A stretch of DNA of 64,000 nucleotides. It comes from Methylophaga sulfidovorans. Its GTDB lineage: Bacteria; Pseudomonadota; Gammaproteobacteria; Nitrosococcales; Methylophagaceae. Under the pieces are notes generated by a model. That model was not told where the DNA came from. It worked only from the letters and a program-made list of their open reading frames with translations, and did no database searches. The DNA is taken from contig NZ_FOSH01000008.1 of NCBI RefSeq assembly GCF_900114205.1, forward strand, positions 100,665 through 164,664, written 5' to 3'. Made by a program: the position numbers and the translations under genes. Shown one piece after another: positions 38,219-47,357 of the stretch (position 1 is its first letter; each line of letters starts with the position of its first letter).

Positions 38219-39250
38219 GTGGAATTTATAAAGTTTCAATTAAAGCGAAATCAAGTACTAACTAATACCATCTATCTCACCTTGGGTCTTATTGCATTTT
38301 TATTAATGATCTCTGCGTCAAAAGACTGGAAAGATTACAAATGGTTATTTTTGTTTATTGAAGAAAAAAGCTGGATGGACTTGATTCTCTCATTTTCATT
38401 AACTCATGAAGTTGTATATTTCTGGAGCAGTAAGTTTTGGGGTGAGTTGATCGGTTTTAAATCATTTATCTTATTGACGACGAGCGCCCTGTTAACGCTA
38501 AAGTTAAATTTCTACCAGAAAATGAGTGATAGAGCATGGCTAACCATTTTCTTTTATTGCTGTTTCTACCTTTTTTTATTGGAAGGAACTGTTCTCAGAG
38601 TTGCTTATGCCACCGCTCTAGTGATAATGGCGATTTATACTTTGTACGATAAGAAGCCAGTATTAAGCTTCTGCCTAATTCTCTTGTCATCACAAATTCA
38701 CTTCACTTGCTTAGTTTTCTTGATTATATTTCCAATTTTCTATAGCAAACATTTTTTTACTGCTTTGGTAATAGTCTTCGTGCTATCACCCTTATTTATT
38801 TTTTTTAATATTTCACTCTTCCAGATAATAGAATTATTGTCGGCTTATATTAATCAAAAATATTTATTTTATGCTGATCCTACTATCGTTAGTGAGCAGA
38901 ACCGCACTGGGCTATTCTTCTACTTTTTAGCGATATTTTATGCATTAAACCTTTTTGTGGTTTATACACTTAGAAACTCTATTTTTTCTGACCCTAAAAA
39001 GAGAGTTTTAGTTGGAACAGGACTTATGGGTATTATATTTATGTCAACGATGTATACTCATGTCGCTCCTGCCACGCGGTTAGCGGAGTTGATGATGATT
39101 ACGCTACCACTCTATTTGACGAGTGTTTTTTTGGAGTGGCAGAAAAATAAATATTATTGGGTATGTTATTTAATAATCACCTTTGCAGTGCTTTACGCTT
39201 TAGCAAGATTTGTTTATCTGTACCCCTCACTAATTCCTTTTCTCAAATAA
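38219..39250 (+). CDS. Wzy-like polysaccharide polymerase (EpsG-type membrane protein)
   Basis: A 343-residue membrane protein with about ten helices and short polar loops. The fragment SDRAWLTIFFYCCFYLFLLEGTVLRVAYATAL and LSFCLILLSSQIHFTCLVFL resemble EpsG/Wzy proteins, which show R(Q/A)..A and a conserved His after a serine helix (SSQIHFT). No other polymerase candidate exists in the locus. GTG start 38219 follows the flippase stop by 1 bp. Assignment rests on topology and context more than on motif. Confidence 0.7.
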   Translation: MEFIKFQLKRNQVLTNTIYLTLGLIAFLLMISASKDWKDYKWLFLFIEEKSWMDLILSFSLTHEVVYFWSSKFWGELIGFKSFILLTTSALLTLKLNFYQKMSDRAWLTIFFYCCFYLFLLEGTVLRVAYATALVIMAIYTLYDKKPVLSFCLILLSSQIHFTCLVFLIIFPIFYSKHFFTALVIVFVLSPLFIFFNISLFQIIELLSAYINQKYLFYADPTIVSEQNRTGLFFYFLAIFYALNLFVVYTLRNSIFSDPKKRVLVGTGLMGIIFMSTMYTHVAPATRLAELMMITLPLYLTSVFLEWQKNKYYWVCYLIITFAVLYALARFVYLYPSLIPFLK

Positions 39251-39271
39251 AACAGTTGTTACATTAAATAA

Positions 39272-40222
39272 ATGCGAATTTTAATTACGGGTGCAAATGG
39301 CTTTATTGGGCAGAATGTACTTGCTTCATGGTCTAAAGAGAAGGAAGTTGAGCTTGTCGCATTACAGCGAACAGCCTCAGATAAATCTATCCCCGAAATT
39401 GAATATTGGCTTTATCCAGAAATAAACAGCGAAACTATTTCATCACTGGATTTGAGTTCAATTGATGTGATTATTCATGCCTTGGCTGCTATAGATATTC
39501 CGAATAAAAACGAGGATAAGGCAAGAGCCGTATATCAAAAAGTAAACGTGGAGTTAACTCGAGTTTTAGCAAGTAGAGCTGCTATTGTGGGGGTAAAACA
39601 CTTTATTTTTATAAGTTCAATCAAGGTAAACGGTGAAGAAACGAGTGATACATTAAAGCCTTTCTGTGAGACTGACATACCATTACCTGAGGATGAATAC
39701 GCTCATTCGAAATTAGCCGCCGAAAATCACTTAAAAACTATCTGTCATGCATCCAATATGGCATACACGATAATACGTCCACCTTTGGTTTATGGGCCTG
39801 GGGTTAAAGGTAATTTCGAGAAACTGATAAAGCTTGTAGGAAAAGGAGTCCCACTTCCTTTCGCAAAAATGAAAAACTGGCGATCAGTACTTGCAATTGA
39901 CAATTTGACTGACTTTATATGGACCTGTATTGAAAAGCCAAAAGCAAAAAATGAGACTTTTCTGATTGCTGATAAGGATGATGTGTCTACAACGGGTTTA
40001 CTCATTGCCATTTCTGAAGCCTACAAGAAGTCGCTAAGGCTTTTTTATATACCAAAAACGCCGTTGCGATGGTTACTGGTATGTATAGGAAAAAACAACA
40101 TATATAGAAAGTTATATAGTTGTCTAATAGTCAGAAAAGACAAGGCAAAGGTGTTACTTGGCTGGGAACCGATCTCTGATTTACCTAGCCAATTAAGAAA
40201 AATGGTAGAGAGAGAGAAATGA
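39272..40222 (+). CDS. NAD-dependent epimerase/reductase, WbpV/WreQ-like (probable UDP-QuiNAc synthesis)
   Basis: A 316-residue SDR: RILITGANGFIGQNVLASW, HALAAIDIPNKNED, FIFISSIKVNGEET, YAHSKLAAENHL (YxxxK), IIRPPLVYGPGVKGNFEKLI and RSVLAIDNLTDFIW. This matches the WbpV/WbpK group that reduces the 4-keto sugar made from UDP-GlcNAc by WbpM-type dehydratases. The reductase-transferase pairing with the next gene (4-bp overlap) mirrors wbpV-wbpL and the wreQ/wreU genes of rhizobia. Alternative: a 4-epimerase such as GalE/Gne. Confidence 0.8.
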   Translation: MRILITGANGFIGQNVLASWSKEKEVELVALQRTASDKSIPEIEYWLYPEINSETISSLDLSSIDVIIHALAAIDIPNKNEDKARAVYQKVNVELTRVLASRAAIVGVKHFIFISSIKVNGEETSDTLKPFCETDIPLPEDEYAHSKLAAENHLKTICHASNMAYTIIRPPLVYGPGVKGNFEKLIKLVGKGVPLPFAKMKNWRSVLAIDNLTDFIWTCIEKPKAKNETFLIADKDDVSTTGLLIAISEAYKKSLRLFYIPKTPLRWLLVCIGKNNIYRKLYSCLIVRKDKAKVLLGWEPISDLPSQLRKMVEREK

Positions 40223-40770
40223 TAAGAATTTTAGATGTTTTTTTTGCTTTAACTGGACTGATTATATTCTCTCCTTTACTTGTCATATTGTTGTTTTTGG
40301 GAATTTTTGATTCTGGTAGCCCGTTATTTTTTCAGCAAAGGGTCGGAAAACAGAAAACGATTTTCACATTGGTTAAGTTCAGAACTATGCGGAAAGACAC
40401 GGCTCATGTGGCCACACATTTGGCGGCTGAGTCTTCAGTGACACCTTTCGGGCGGTTCCTCAGAAGGACTAAACTCGATGAACTTCCTCAGCTTTGGAAT
40501 GTATTAAAAGGTGATATGAGTTTGGTTGGTCCAAGGCCATGCCTGGAAAGTCAGCATGAGTTGATTGAAGCGAGAAACAAACTGAATGTGTTCTCAGTAC
40601 GCCCTGGTATTACTGGCTTAGCTCAGGTCAATGATATTGATATGTCGACTCCTGAGTTACTTGCTGAAACAGATGCCAAAATGATTGCCTCGTTTTCAGT
40701 CAAACAGTATTTCTATTTAATTTTTCTCACTTTGACTGGCAAGGGAGCGGGGGACCGTATCAGGAAATGA
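40219..40770 (+). CDS. Initiating sugar-phosphate transferase (PglC/WbaP C-domain type)
   Basis: A 183-residue monotopic phosphoglycosyl transferase. One N-terminal re-entrant hydrophobic segment (VFFALTGLIIFSPLLVILLFLG), then PLFFQQRVGKQKTIFTLVKFRTM, FLRRTKLDELPQLWNVLKGDMSLVGPRP with the catalytic Asp-Glu (LDELPQ), and VRPGITGLAQVN. It transfers a sugar-1-phosphate to undecaprenyl phosphate and so starts the repeat unit. It is the minimal form without the WbaP N-terminal helices. Last gene of the locus. The probable substrate is UDP-QuiNAc or its 4-keto precursor, inferred from its neighbour. Confidence 0.92.
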   Translation: MIRILDVFFALTGLIIFSPLLVILLFLGIFDSGSPLFFQQRVGKQKTIFTLVKFRTMRKDTAHVATHLAAESSVTPFGRFLRRTKLDELPQLWNVLKGDMSLVGPRPCLESQHELIEARNKLNVFSVRPGITGLAQVNDIDMSTPELLAETDAKMIASFSVKQYFYLIFLTLTGKGAGDRIRK

Positions 40771-40772
40771 GT

Positions 40773-40788
40773 TGTGAGCCAGCTCACA
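40773..40788. promoter_or_regulatory. Perfect CRP-type palindrome
   Basis: TGTGAGCCAGCTCACA matches both half sites of the E. coli CRP consensus (TGTGA-N6-TCACA). Its centre is about 61 bp upstream of the start predicted from the promoter at 40806-40835, the class I activator position. A CRP/Vfr-type regulator is inferred. Confidence 0.6.
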
Positions 40789-40805
40789 CAATGCAAAAAG
40801 TTTGT

Positions 40806-40835
40806 TTGATTTCCGTTTGTTTTTTCATCTAATCT
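40806..40835 (+). promoter_or_regulatory. Candidate promoter of the comEA-like gene
   Basis: TTGATT (40806-40811), 18-bp spacer, TAATCT (40830-40835). A 7-bp stem CAGTTTC / GAAACTG with loop AGGA (40843-40860) lies just after the predicted start of transcription and would form the 5' end of the mRNA. Confidence 0.5.
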
Positions 40836-40894
40836 AAAGCTTCAGTTTCAGGAGAAACTGTTTATGGACTTAGTTTTAACACGGAGTATGGATT

Positions 40895-41164
40895 ATGTTA
40901 CGAAAATCACTTTTTGCATTGGTATTATCTCTTTTTCTAAGCAGCTCTTTTGCTTTTGCTGCCGACAAGATTGATCTCAACACGGCAACCTCTGAACAGT
41001 TGCAGATGTTAAATGGTGTTGGGCCGTCGACTGCGGAGGCCATTATTCAGTATCGTGATGCTCATGGTGAGTTTAAAACCGTTGATGAACTCACCAATGT
41101 CAAAGGTATCGGCGAGAAGAAACTACAACAGCTTTCTGAAGATCTGATGGTCTCCAAAAAGTAA
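40895..41164 (+). CDS. Secreted ComEA-like helix-hairpin-helix DNA-binding protein
   Basis: An 89-residue protein with a signal peptide (MLRKSLFALVLSLFLSSSFAFA, cut before ADKIDLN) and a tandem helix-hairpin-helix domain: IDLNTATSEQLQMLNGVGPS and ELTNVKGIGEKKLQQL. This is the ComEA/YbaV-type periplasmic form; in competent gammaproteobacteria it holds incoming DNA in the periplasm. GGAG lies 8 nt before the ATG. The gene stands alone between the glycan locus and convergent glnD, with a CRP-type site upstream. Confidence 0.9.
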   Translation: MLRKSLFALVLSLFLSSSFAFAADKIDLNTATSEQLQMLNGVGPSTAEAIIQYRDAHGEFKTVDELTNVKGIGEKKLQQLSEDLMVSKK

Positions 41165-41179
41165 TAGTATCTGATGCAG

Positions 41180-41208
41180 AAAACGGCATGTCATACATGC
41201 CGTTTTTT
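41180..41208. terminator. Bidirectional terminator between the comEA-like gene and glnD
   Basis: A 12-bp stem (AAAACGGCATGT / ACATGCCGTTTT) with a 3-nt loop, followed by T on the plus strand. The complement gives a four-T tail on the minus strand just after the glnD stop, so it can serve both convergent genes. Confidence 0.88.
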
Positions 41209-43825
41209 ATTGGGACAGACTACTCAAAAGTTGCTCTTTAAGTTCATTTTCTTCCAATTCATCAAGTGCATTTTCATTGGCTGTGGTGATAAAAAAGATG
41301 TCTTCCACCTGGTCACCTAATGTATTAATTTTGGCGTTGATTAATTGCACTTTGCATGCCAGAAACACTTGTGCGATAGCTGATACCAGACCTGGTCTGT
41401 CATGCGTATGTAAAGACATCACTGTATGATTTTGCTGAAGGTTTGTTTCGAACTCAATATTTGGTTGTGTTTTAAACAGCTTCATGGTTCTGGGGGTAAT
41501 GGTTGGACTATATGGCTTCACATGAGAAGTATTGGCTAATTGCTTTTCAAGCGAGCGGGTAATCTGTCTGGTATCAAGCCTGTCACCGTTCACGATGAAG
41601 GTATTTAAAGCATCATGTTCATTAGTGACGTTGATTTTAGCATCGAGAACATTCAGTTGGCATTGCTCCAGAGCAGCCGTTATAGCAGCAAAAATACCGG
41701 CTCGATCATGAGTGACAATAAAAATTTCCAGCGTCTGTTGATCGTTGTGTTTTCTTAGTGCAATTAATGGATCTTCATCAATATGGTCTAAGCGTTGTTC
41801 TGATTGCCAGACAAGTTCGTCGACGGAATGCCGTAGAAAATAATCCAAATCATACGCATGCCAGAGTTTGCCGATATCTTCCTGGATACGGCCTTTAGCA
41901 AGCAGTTTTTGCATTGCTTCCTGATATTTTTTGTAACTTTTCTCGCGGGTACTTTTTGCCTGAGCCTCGGTGTGTTCAATCCATTGATGAGTGCTGTGAT
42001 AAAGCTGTTTCAGTAAAGAGTCGCGCCAGCCATTCCACAAGTTATTATTGGTAGCTCTTATATCGGCAACGGTTAATAGGTAGAGATAGTTGAGTCGCTC
42101 TGTGGTTTCGACTAACTCGGCAAATTTTTTGATGACGTTTGGATCTTCCAAGTCACTTTTTTGGGCTGTGGTTGACATAGCGAGGTGCTGGCGGATCAGA
42201 AAAGCCACAATATTCGTATCATAATCACTGAGATTATGGCGTTGACAAAATGCTTTTGCATCAACCACACCTAAAACGCTGTGATCACCGCCTCGGCCTT
42301 TGGCAATATCATGGTAAATGCCGGCGATATAGAGTATTTCCGGTTTAGGAAGTTGCTTGAATACTTCTGAACAGAAAGGAAATTCTTCTCTGTTCTCTTC
42401 ACAAGAAAAACGTCTTAAATTACCAACCAGAAACAGCGTGTGTTCATCCACCGTATAGGCATGAAATAAATCATGTTGCATCTGGCCAACGACGCGACCG
42501 AATTCAGGCAAGTAGGCGCCTAAAACACCTAATTCATTCATACGCCGAAACTCATGGGTCACACCTTTAGGCTGACGGATAATTTCCATGAATAAGGTTC
42601 GGTTTTTTATATCACGGCGGAAACTATCATCAACTAGGTGTAAATGGGCATGAATCTGACGAATAGTAGAGGCTCTGACTCCTTTGAGTTCAGGGTTCTG
42701 CTGAAGAATAAGAAAGACTTCTAGCAGTGCATAAGGGTAGTAAGCAAAAATGCCAGGATTGATTGTTTCAAGATAGCCATTATGAGACTGAAAGCGGCGA
42801 TTAATCACTTTCACTTCACGGGGCTCATCAGCGAGGATAATCGTTTCTTCAAATAGCTGCAGTAATAGGCTATTCATTTGCCGGACGGAGCGGGCACAAC
42901 GATAATAATCTTTCATGAATTTTTCGACGGCAAGCCGCGAGTCATCGTCTTTATAACCTAGCTTTTTAGCTAGTTCACGCTGAAAGTCGATCATCAATTT
43001 TTCTTGTTTACGACCAGCAAGGTGATGTAGAGCAAAACGAATTGTCCACAAAAAGTTTTGTGCTTTTTGTAAGGTTTCATATTCGCTATTGGCTAAAAAG
43101 CCTTTTTGACGTAGTCCTTCCAGGTTTTTGACATCAAAATGTTGTTGAGCCACCCAGTTTACGACTTGAATATCCCTAAGCCCGCCCGGCGATTCTTTAA
43201 TATTCGGTTCAAGATTATTGGCAGTATCGTTGTAGCGTTGGTGGCGATCTAACTGTTCTTGTCGTTTTAATTCAAAAAAGCGTCTTGTATCCCAGGTTTT
43301 ATTGGTAACAGTCAGTTTTTGTAGTGATTCGAAGAGTTCACAGGCACCACACAATAAACGGGCTTCAAGTAAATTAGTGGCAATCGTGATGTCATCTTCT
43401 GCTTGCTGACGACACTCTTGTATGGTTCTGACACTGTGGCCAATTTCCAGTCCCACATCCCAGAGTTGGGTCAGAAAACTCGAAAGAGAATCTGGCGGAG
43501 TGTCAGAAATAGACTCATCAAGTAAGATTAAAACATCAATATCAGAAAAGGGGTGAAGTTCGCCGCGGCCATAACCACCTACAGCAATTAAACTAACTGG
43601 TGTGTCATCAGAAATATGTTGTTGCCAAATCTGATTAAGAATTTCATCAACAAACGAGGCACGTTGATACACTAGTTCTTCAATTGGGCTACCAGAATCA
43701 AACTGTTGCTGAAGGTATAGCTGACTTTGTTTTAAAGCTTCCCGACAAATTTCATTGGTTACCTCTGCATCAGAAGGAATAACTAAGTTACCAACTTCCC
43801 AGATAGATAGATTCTGCTGAGGCAT
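41207..43825 (-). CDS. glnD: [Protein-PII] uridylyltransferase/UMP-removing enzyme
   Basis: An 872-residue nitrogen sensor that uridylylates PII proteins when glutamine is low. Domains in order: nucleotidyltransferase with GGYGRGELHPFSDIDVLILL (about 85-105), a GlnD helical domain, an HD domain with IYHDIAKGRGGDHSVLG (about 500-520), and two C-terminal ACT domains (IVTHDRAGIFAAITAAL and LHTHDRPGLVSAIAQVF). Length is normal. It lies 15 bp after map, the usual map-glnD operon. Its output, PII and NtrB/NtrC, would act on the amt promoter in this window. Confidence 0.97.
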   Translation of the reverse strand: MPQQNLSIWEVGNLVIPSDAEVTNEICREALKQSQLYLQQQFDSGSPIEELVYQRASFVDEILNQIWQQHISDDTPVSLIAVGGYGRGELHPFSDIDVLILLDESISDTPPDSLSSFLTQLWDVGLEIGHSVRTIQECRQQAEDDITIATNLLEARLLCGACELFESLQKLTVTNKTWDTRRFFELKRQEQLDRHQRYNDTANNLEPNIKESPGGLRDIQVVNWVAQQHFDVKNLEGLRQKGFLANSEYETLQKAQNFLWTIRFALHHLAGRKQEKLMIDFQRELAKKLGYKDDDSRLAVEKFMKDYYRCARSVRQMNSLLLQLFEETIILADEPREVKVINRRFQSHNGYLETINPGIFAYYPYALLEVFLILQQNPELKGVRASTIRQIHAHLHLVDDSFRRDIKNRTLFMEIIRQPKGVTHEFRRMNELGVLGAYLPEFGRVVGQMQHDLFHAYTVDEHTLFLVGNLRRFSCEENREEFPFCSEVFKQLPKPEILYIAGIYHDIAKGRGGDHSVLGVVDAKAFCQRHNLSDYDTNIVAFLIRQHLAMSTTAQKSDLEDPNVIKKFAELVETTERLNYLYLLTVADIRATNNNLWNGWRDSLLKQLYHSTHQWIEHTEAQAKSTREKSYKKYQEAMQKLLAKGRIQEDIGKLWHAYDLDYFLRHSVDELVWQSEQRLDHIDEDPLIALRKHNDQQTLEIFIVTHDRAGIFAAITAALEQCQLNVLDAKINVTNEHDALNTFIVNGDRLDTRQITRSLEKQLANTSHVKPYSPTITPRTMKLFKTQPNIEFETNLQQNHTVMSLHTHDRPGLVSAIAQVFLACKVQLINAKINTLGDQVEDIFFITTANENALDELEENELKEQLLSSLSQ

Positions 43826-43840
43826 ACAACACCTTATAGA

Positions 43841-44608
43841 TTAAACGGTTTCTTCTTCACGTAGAGTCAGAATCTCATAACCGTTATCAGTCACTAAAAT
43901 TGTGTGTTCCCATTGTGCTGATAAGGAACGGTCTTTTGTCACCACTGTCCAGCCATCAGGCAGTTGGCGGACGTGGCGTTTACCCGCATTAATCATCGGT
44001 TCGATAGTGAAGGTCATGCCTGCTTTAAGTTCAAGTCCGGTATCTGGTGTGCCATAGTGAAGTACTTGAGGATCTTCATGAAAGACTTGACCGATGCCAT
44101 GACCACAGTATTCACGAACAACTGAGAAGTTTTCTTTCTCGGCATAAGTCTGAATAGCGTGACCAATATCGCCCAGACGAATACCAGGCTTGACCATTTC
44201 AATTCCCACAAACATCGATTCACGAGCAACACGACAAAGACGTTGAGCTAAGATAGATGTTTTGCCAATCTGAAACATTTTACTAGTATCACCGTGGTAA
44301 CCGTCTTTGATGACGGTGATATCGATATTGATAATATCGCCATCTTTCAGTTTTTTATCACTGGGAATGCCATGACAGATAACATGATTCACTGAGGTAC
44401 AGATGGAACGGGGGAAACCATGGTAATTTAACGGGGCAGGAATGGCTTGTTGTTCGTTGACAATATAGTCATGACAGATTTGATTGAGTTCTTCGGTGGT
44501 AATTCCAGCCTGAACATGTGATTCAATCATTGTCAAAACGTCAGCGGCGAGTTTTCCCGCTACACGCATTTTTTCAATTTCTTCGGCAGTTTTTATACTG
44601 ACAGCCAT
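43841..44608 (-). CDS. map: Methionine aminopeptidase type I
   Basis: A 255-residue metalloprotease that removes the initiator Met. Metal ligands appear in INIDITVIKDGYHGDTSKMF (two Asp), GHGIGQVFHEDPQV (His) and FTIEPMI (Glu), with the final Glu in SAQWEHTILVTDNGYEILT. It is divergent from rpsB with 271 bp between them, the standard gammaproteobacterial arrangement. Confidence 0.97.
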   Translation of the reverse strand: MAVSIKTAEEIEKMRVAGKLAADVLTMIESHVQAGITTEELNQICHDYIVNEQQAIPAPLNYHGFPRSICTSVNHVICHGIPSDKKLKDGDIINIDITVIKDGYHGDTSKMFQIGKTSILAQRLCRVARESMFVGIEMVKPGIRLGDIGHAIQTYAEKENFSVVREYCGHGIGQVFHEDPQVLHYGTPDTGLELKAGMTFTIEPMINAGKRHVRQLPDGWTVVTKDRSLSAQWEHTILVTDNGYEILTLREEETV

Positions 44609-44723
44609 TTAAATTCCCTGCTAATTTTGAAATGAAGTTTCTGATATCAGACATAGTTTGCCGTAAATCAGCTTTAGTCACCAGTGATCATTCCTGATGA
44701 TACTGTTAATTGTTCTTTTAGCT

Positions 44724-44753
44724 TTGTTTTGTTGCTTAAGTATGGAATAATAT
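44724..44753 (+). promoter_or_regulatory. rpsB-tsf promoter with GC-rich discriminator
   Basis: TTGTTT (44724-44729), 18-bp spacer, TAATAT (44748-44753), then the discriminator GCGCGCC. A GC-rich discriminator is the mark of ppGpp-inhibited promoters for the translation apparatus; the effect here is inferred. Confidence 0.6.
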
Positions 44754-44760
44754 GCGCGCC

Positions 44761-44879
44761 GAAAGAAGGCAAAATCACACATGTGCCGTCACAGGTGTCG
44801 GGGTGCTATTAGGTCTGACCTAAATTAGTCGACAGCTGGGGTACGTGGAGGATCAACCCCATACTATAAAGGTATACTC
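44761..44879 (+). promoter_or_regulatory. Structured 5' leader of rpsB (probable S2 autoregulatory element)
   Basis: The leader, about 119 nt, can form TTAGGT / ACCTAA around a CTG loop (44809-44823) and TGGGGT / ACCCCA (44837-44861). The Shine-Dalgarno AAGG lies in the short ATAC...GTAT element just before the ATG. In E. coli, S2 represses rpsB-tsf through a conserved leader structure in gammaproteobacteria. I infer the equivalent here; the exact fold was not computed. Confidence 0.55.
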
Positions 44880-45632
44880 ATGGCTAAAACAACAATGCGC
44901 CAAATGCTTGAAGCAGGCGTTCATTTCGGGCACCAAACCCGCTACTGGAACCCAAAAATGGGCCCATTCATTTTTGGTAAACGTAACAATATCCATATCA
45001 TCAACTTAGAACATAGCTTACCTATGTTTAACGACGCCCTTAACTTCGTAGGCAAAATTGCTTCTAAAAAAGGTCGTATCATGTTCGTTGGTACTAAACG
45101 TGCAGCACAAGATGCGATTCGTGAAGATGCTGAACGTGCGGGCATGCCATACGTTAACCGCCGTTGGTTAGGTGGTATGTTGACTAACTTCCAAACAGTA
45201 CGTCAATCAATCAAACGTCTGGATGCAATCCAGGAAATGATCGAGTCTGGTAAAACTGAAGGTCTGAAGAAAAAAGAAGTTTTGGATCTGGCTCGTGAAC
45301 AAGAAAAATTAGAAAAAAGCATTGGTGGTATCCGCAAAATGGGTGGCTTACCAGATGCAATGTTTGTTATTGACGTTGAACACGAACGCATTGCTATTCA
45401 AGAAGCTAAAAAATTAGGCATTCCTGTTATCGCTATCGTCGATAGTAATAGCAACCCAGATGGCGTTGATTACGTTATTCCAGGTAATGATGACTCAATG
45501 CGTGCAATCCGTCTTTACACTGCAAATATTGCTGATGCAATTCTGGAAGGCCGTGCTTCTGTTACAACTGCAGATGCAAAAGAAGAATTCGTAGAAGTTG
45601 CTGAAGAAAGTGCTGAATCAGCCAGCGAATAA
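44880..45632 (+). CDS. rpsB: 30S ribosomal protein S2
   Basis: A 250-residue small-subunit protein: [60 protein letters not shown] and [20 protein letters not shown]. The acidic tail is typical. First gene of a long operon for translation and envelope. A hairpin that may attenuate transcription lies between it and tsf. Confidence 0.98.
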   Translation: MAKTTMRQMLEAGVHFGHQTRYWNPKMGPFIFGKRNNIHIINLEHSLPMFNDALNFVGKIASKKGRIMFVGTKRAAQDAIREDAERAGMPYVNRRWLGGMLTNFQTVRQSIKRLDAIQEMIESGKTEGLKKKEVLDLAREQEKLEKSIGGIRKMGGLPDAMFVIDVEHERIAIQEAKKLGIPVIAIVDSNSNPDGVDYVIPGNDDSMRAIRLYTANIADAILEGRASVTTADAKEEFVEVAEESAESASE

Positions 45633-45652
45633 TTTCTACTAGTTTAATTCAG

Positions 45653-45676
45653 CAGGCTCGCCCGAGGGTGGGCCTG
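45653..45676 (+). terminator. Attenuator-like hairpin between rpsB and tsf
   Basis: CAGGCTCGCCC (45653-45663) and GGGTGGGCCTG (45666-45676) form a strong GC-rich stem with two wobble pairs and a tiny loop. There is no real T tract after it, so partial termination or processing is more likely than full termination. Confidence 0.5.
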
Positions 45677-45738
45677 TGTTGTATATGAGCTCAGTGATGA
45701 GCATTCATAAAACAATTCAGATTAAAAGGGTTAGAGCA

Positions 45739-46620
45739 ATGGCAATTACTGCAGCTTTAGTAAAAGAACTACGTGAGCGTACAGGCTCAGGCATGATGGA
45801 GTGCAAAAAAGCACTTGTTGAAGCAAATGGTGACATTGAAGTCGCTATCGAAGAAATGCGTAAATCAGGTTTGGCAAAAGCCGATAAAAAAGCAGATCGT
45901 ATCACTGCTGAAGGTATTATCGGAATTGAAGTCAGTGCTGATAAAAAACACGCTGTGATGGTTGAAGTGAATTCTGAAACTGACTTCGTAGCAAAAGCAG
46001 ACGATTTTGTGAACTTCGTTTCTGCTGTAGCGAAAAAAGCGTTGGAAGCTCAGCCAGCTGATTTAGATGCTTTAAAACAATTAACGCTAGACTCTGGGGA
46101 TTCAGTTGAAACTGTGCGTCAGGCACTGGTAGCTAAAATTGGTGAAAACATTCAAGTTCGTCGTTTTACAACATTAAATACTGATGATGGCATTATTGGT
46201 TTTTATCGTCATGGTGACCGCATCGGCACAATGGTTCAGTTGAAAGGTGGTAACGAAGAATTAGCTAAAGACTTAGCTATGCATGTTGCGGCTAATCGTC
46301 CACAAGCGATTTCTCCAGATGAATTATCACAAGAATTACTGGATAAAGAACGTGATATCGTGGCGACTCAAGCTCGTGATAGCGGCAAGCCTGAAAACAT
46401 CATCGAAAAAATGATTGAAGGCCGTATGGCGAAATTCGTTAACGAAATTAGCATGGTTGGCCAACCATTCGTAAAAGATCCGGATGTGACAGTTGAAAAA
46501 CTGATCAAACAAGCTGGCGCTTCAATTGACGCTTTTGAGTTCTTTGAAGTCGGTGAAGGTATCGAAAAAGCAGAAGATAATTTTGCTGAAGAAGTAATGG
46601 CACAAGCCAGAGGGAAATAA
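45739..46620 (+). CDS. tsf: Elongation factor Ts
   Basis: A 293-residue nucleotide exchange factor for EF-Tu. The start is ATG 45739 ([20 protein letters not shown]); the frame is open upstream to 45676, but that part lacks homology and lies over the hairpin. It has the UBA-like N-domain, [21 protein letters not shown], the TDFVAK motif contacting EF-Tu, and the dimerisation core. Confidence 0.97.
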   Translation: MAITAALVKELRERTGSGMMECKKALVEANGDIEVAIEEMRKSGLAKADKKADRITAEGIIGIEVSADKKHAVMVEVNSETDFVAKADDFVNFVSAVAKKALEAQPADLDALKQLTLDSGDSVETVRQALVAKIGENIQVRRFTTLNTDDGIIGFYRHGDRIGTMVQLKGGNEELAKDLAMHVAANRPQAISPDELSQELLDKERDIVATQARDSGKPENIIEKMIEGRMAKFVNEISMVGQPFVKDPDVTVEKLIKQAGASIDAFEFFEVGEGIEKAEDNFAEEVMAQARGK

Positions 46621-46623
46621 TTT

Positions 46624-47349
46624 ATGACACAAACGGGAAGTCAGCCAGTTTATAAGCGTGTCTTGCTCAAACTGAGTGGCGAGGCATTAATGGGGGATGC
46701 GGAGTATGGCATCCAGCCAGAAGTGATTTCCCGTTTTGCCAAAGAGATATCTGAGCTGAGCGCGCAAGGCGTTCAGCTCGGTGTCGTGATCGGCGGAGGG
46801 AATATTTTCCGTGGTGCGGGTCTGGCCGCTAGTGGTATGGACCGCGTCAGTGCTGATCATATGGGCATGTTAGCGACAGTAATGAATGCCCTGGCCTTAC
46901 AAGACGCTCTGGAGCGTAATGGCACATTCTGTCGTGTCATGTCAGCAATAAGAATTCACGAGGTTTGCGAAGATTATTTACGTCGTCGCGCCATCAGACA
47001 TCTGGAAAAAGGACGCGTAGTTATTTTCGCTGCCGGTACCGGTAATCCTTTTTTCACCACAGATTCAGCGGCAAGTTTACGTGCTGTAGAAATCGGTGCT
47101 GAATTGATGTTAAAAGCGACGCAGGTAGATGGGGTTTATAATGCTGATCCCCGTAAAGATCCGAATGCTGTTCGTTATGATGAACTCAGCTACGATGAAG
47201 TCATCAATAACCGCCTTGCTGTAATGGATACTACAGCTGTCGTCATGTGTCAGGAACAAAAAATCCCTTTACGTGTGTTTGATGTACACACAAAAGGTAA
47301 TCTGACAAAAATTATCTATGGCGAACAAGTTGGAACATTAGTGAAATAG
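46624..47349 (+). CDS. pyrH: UMP kinase
   Basis: A 241-residue amino acid kinase-fold enzyme, UMP to UDP, in pyrimidine synthesis. It shows [63 protein letters not shown] and [19 protein letters not shown]. It starts 3 bp after tsf. Confidence 0.97.
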   Translation: MTQTGSQPVYKRVLLKLSGEALMGDAEYGIQPEVISRFAKEISELSAQGVQLGVVIGGGNIFRGAGLAASGMDRVSADHMGMLATVMNALALQDALERNGTFCRVMSAIRIHEVCEDYLRRRAIRHLEKGRVVIFAAGTGNPFFTTDSAASLRAVEIGAELMLKATQVDGVYNADPRKDPNAVRYDELSYDEVINNRLAVMDTTAVVMCQEQKIPLRVFDVHTKGNLTKIIYGEQVGTLVK

Positions 47350-47357
47350 GATTGATC

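Noticed and set aside
40773..40788. Terminator after the sugar-phosphate transferase
   Set aside because: The palindrome lacks a T tract, and the match to the CRP consensus explains it better.
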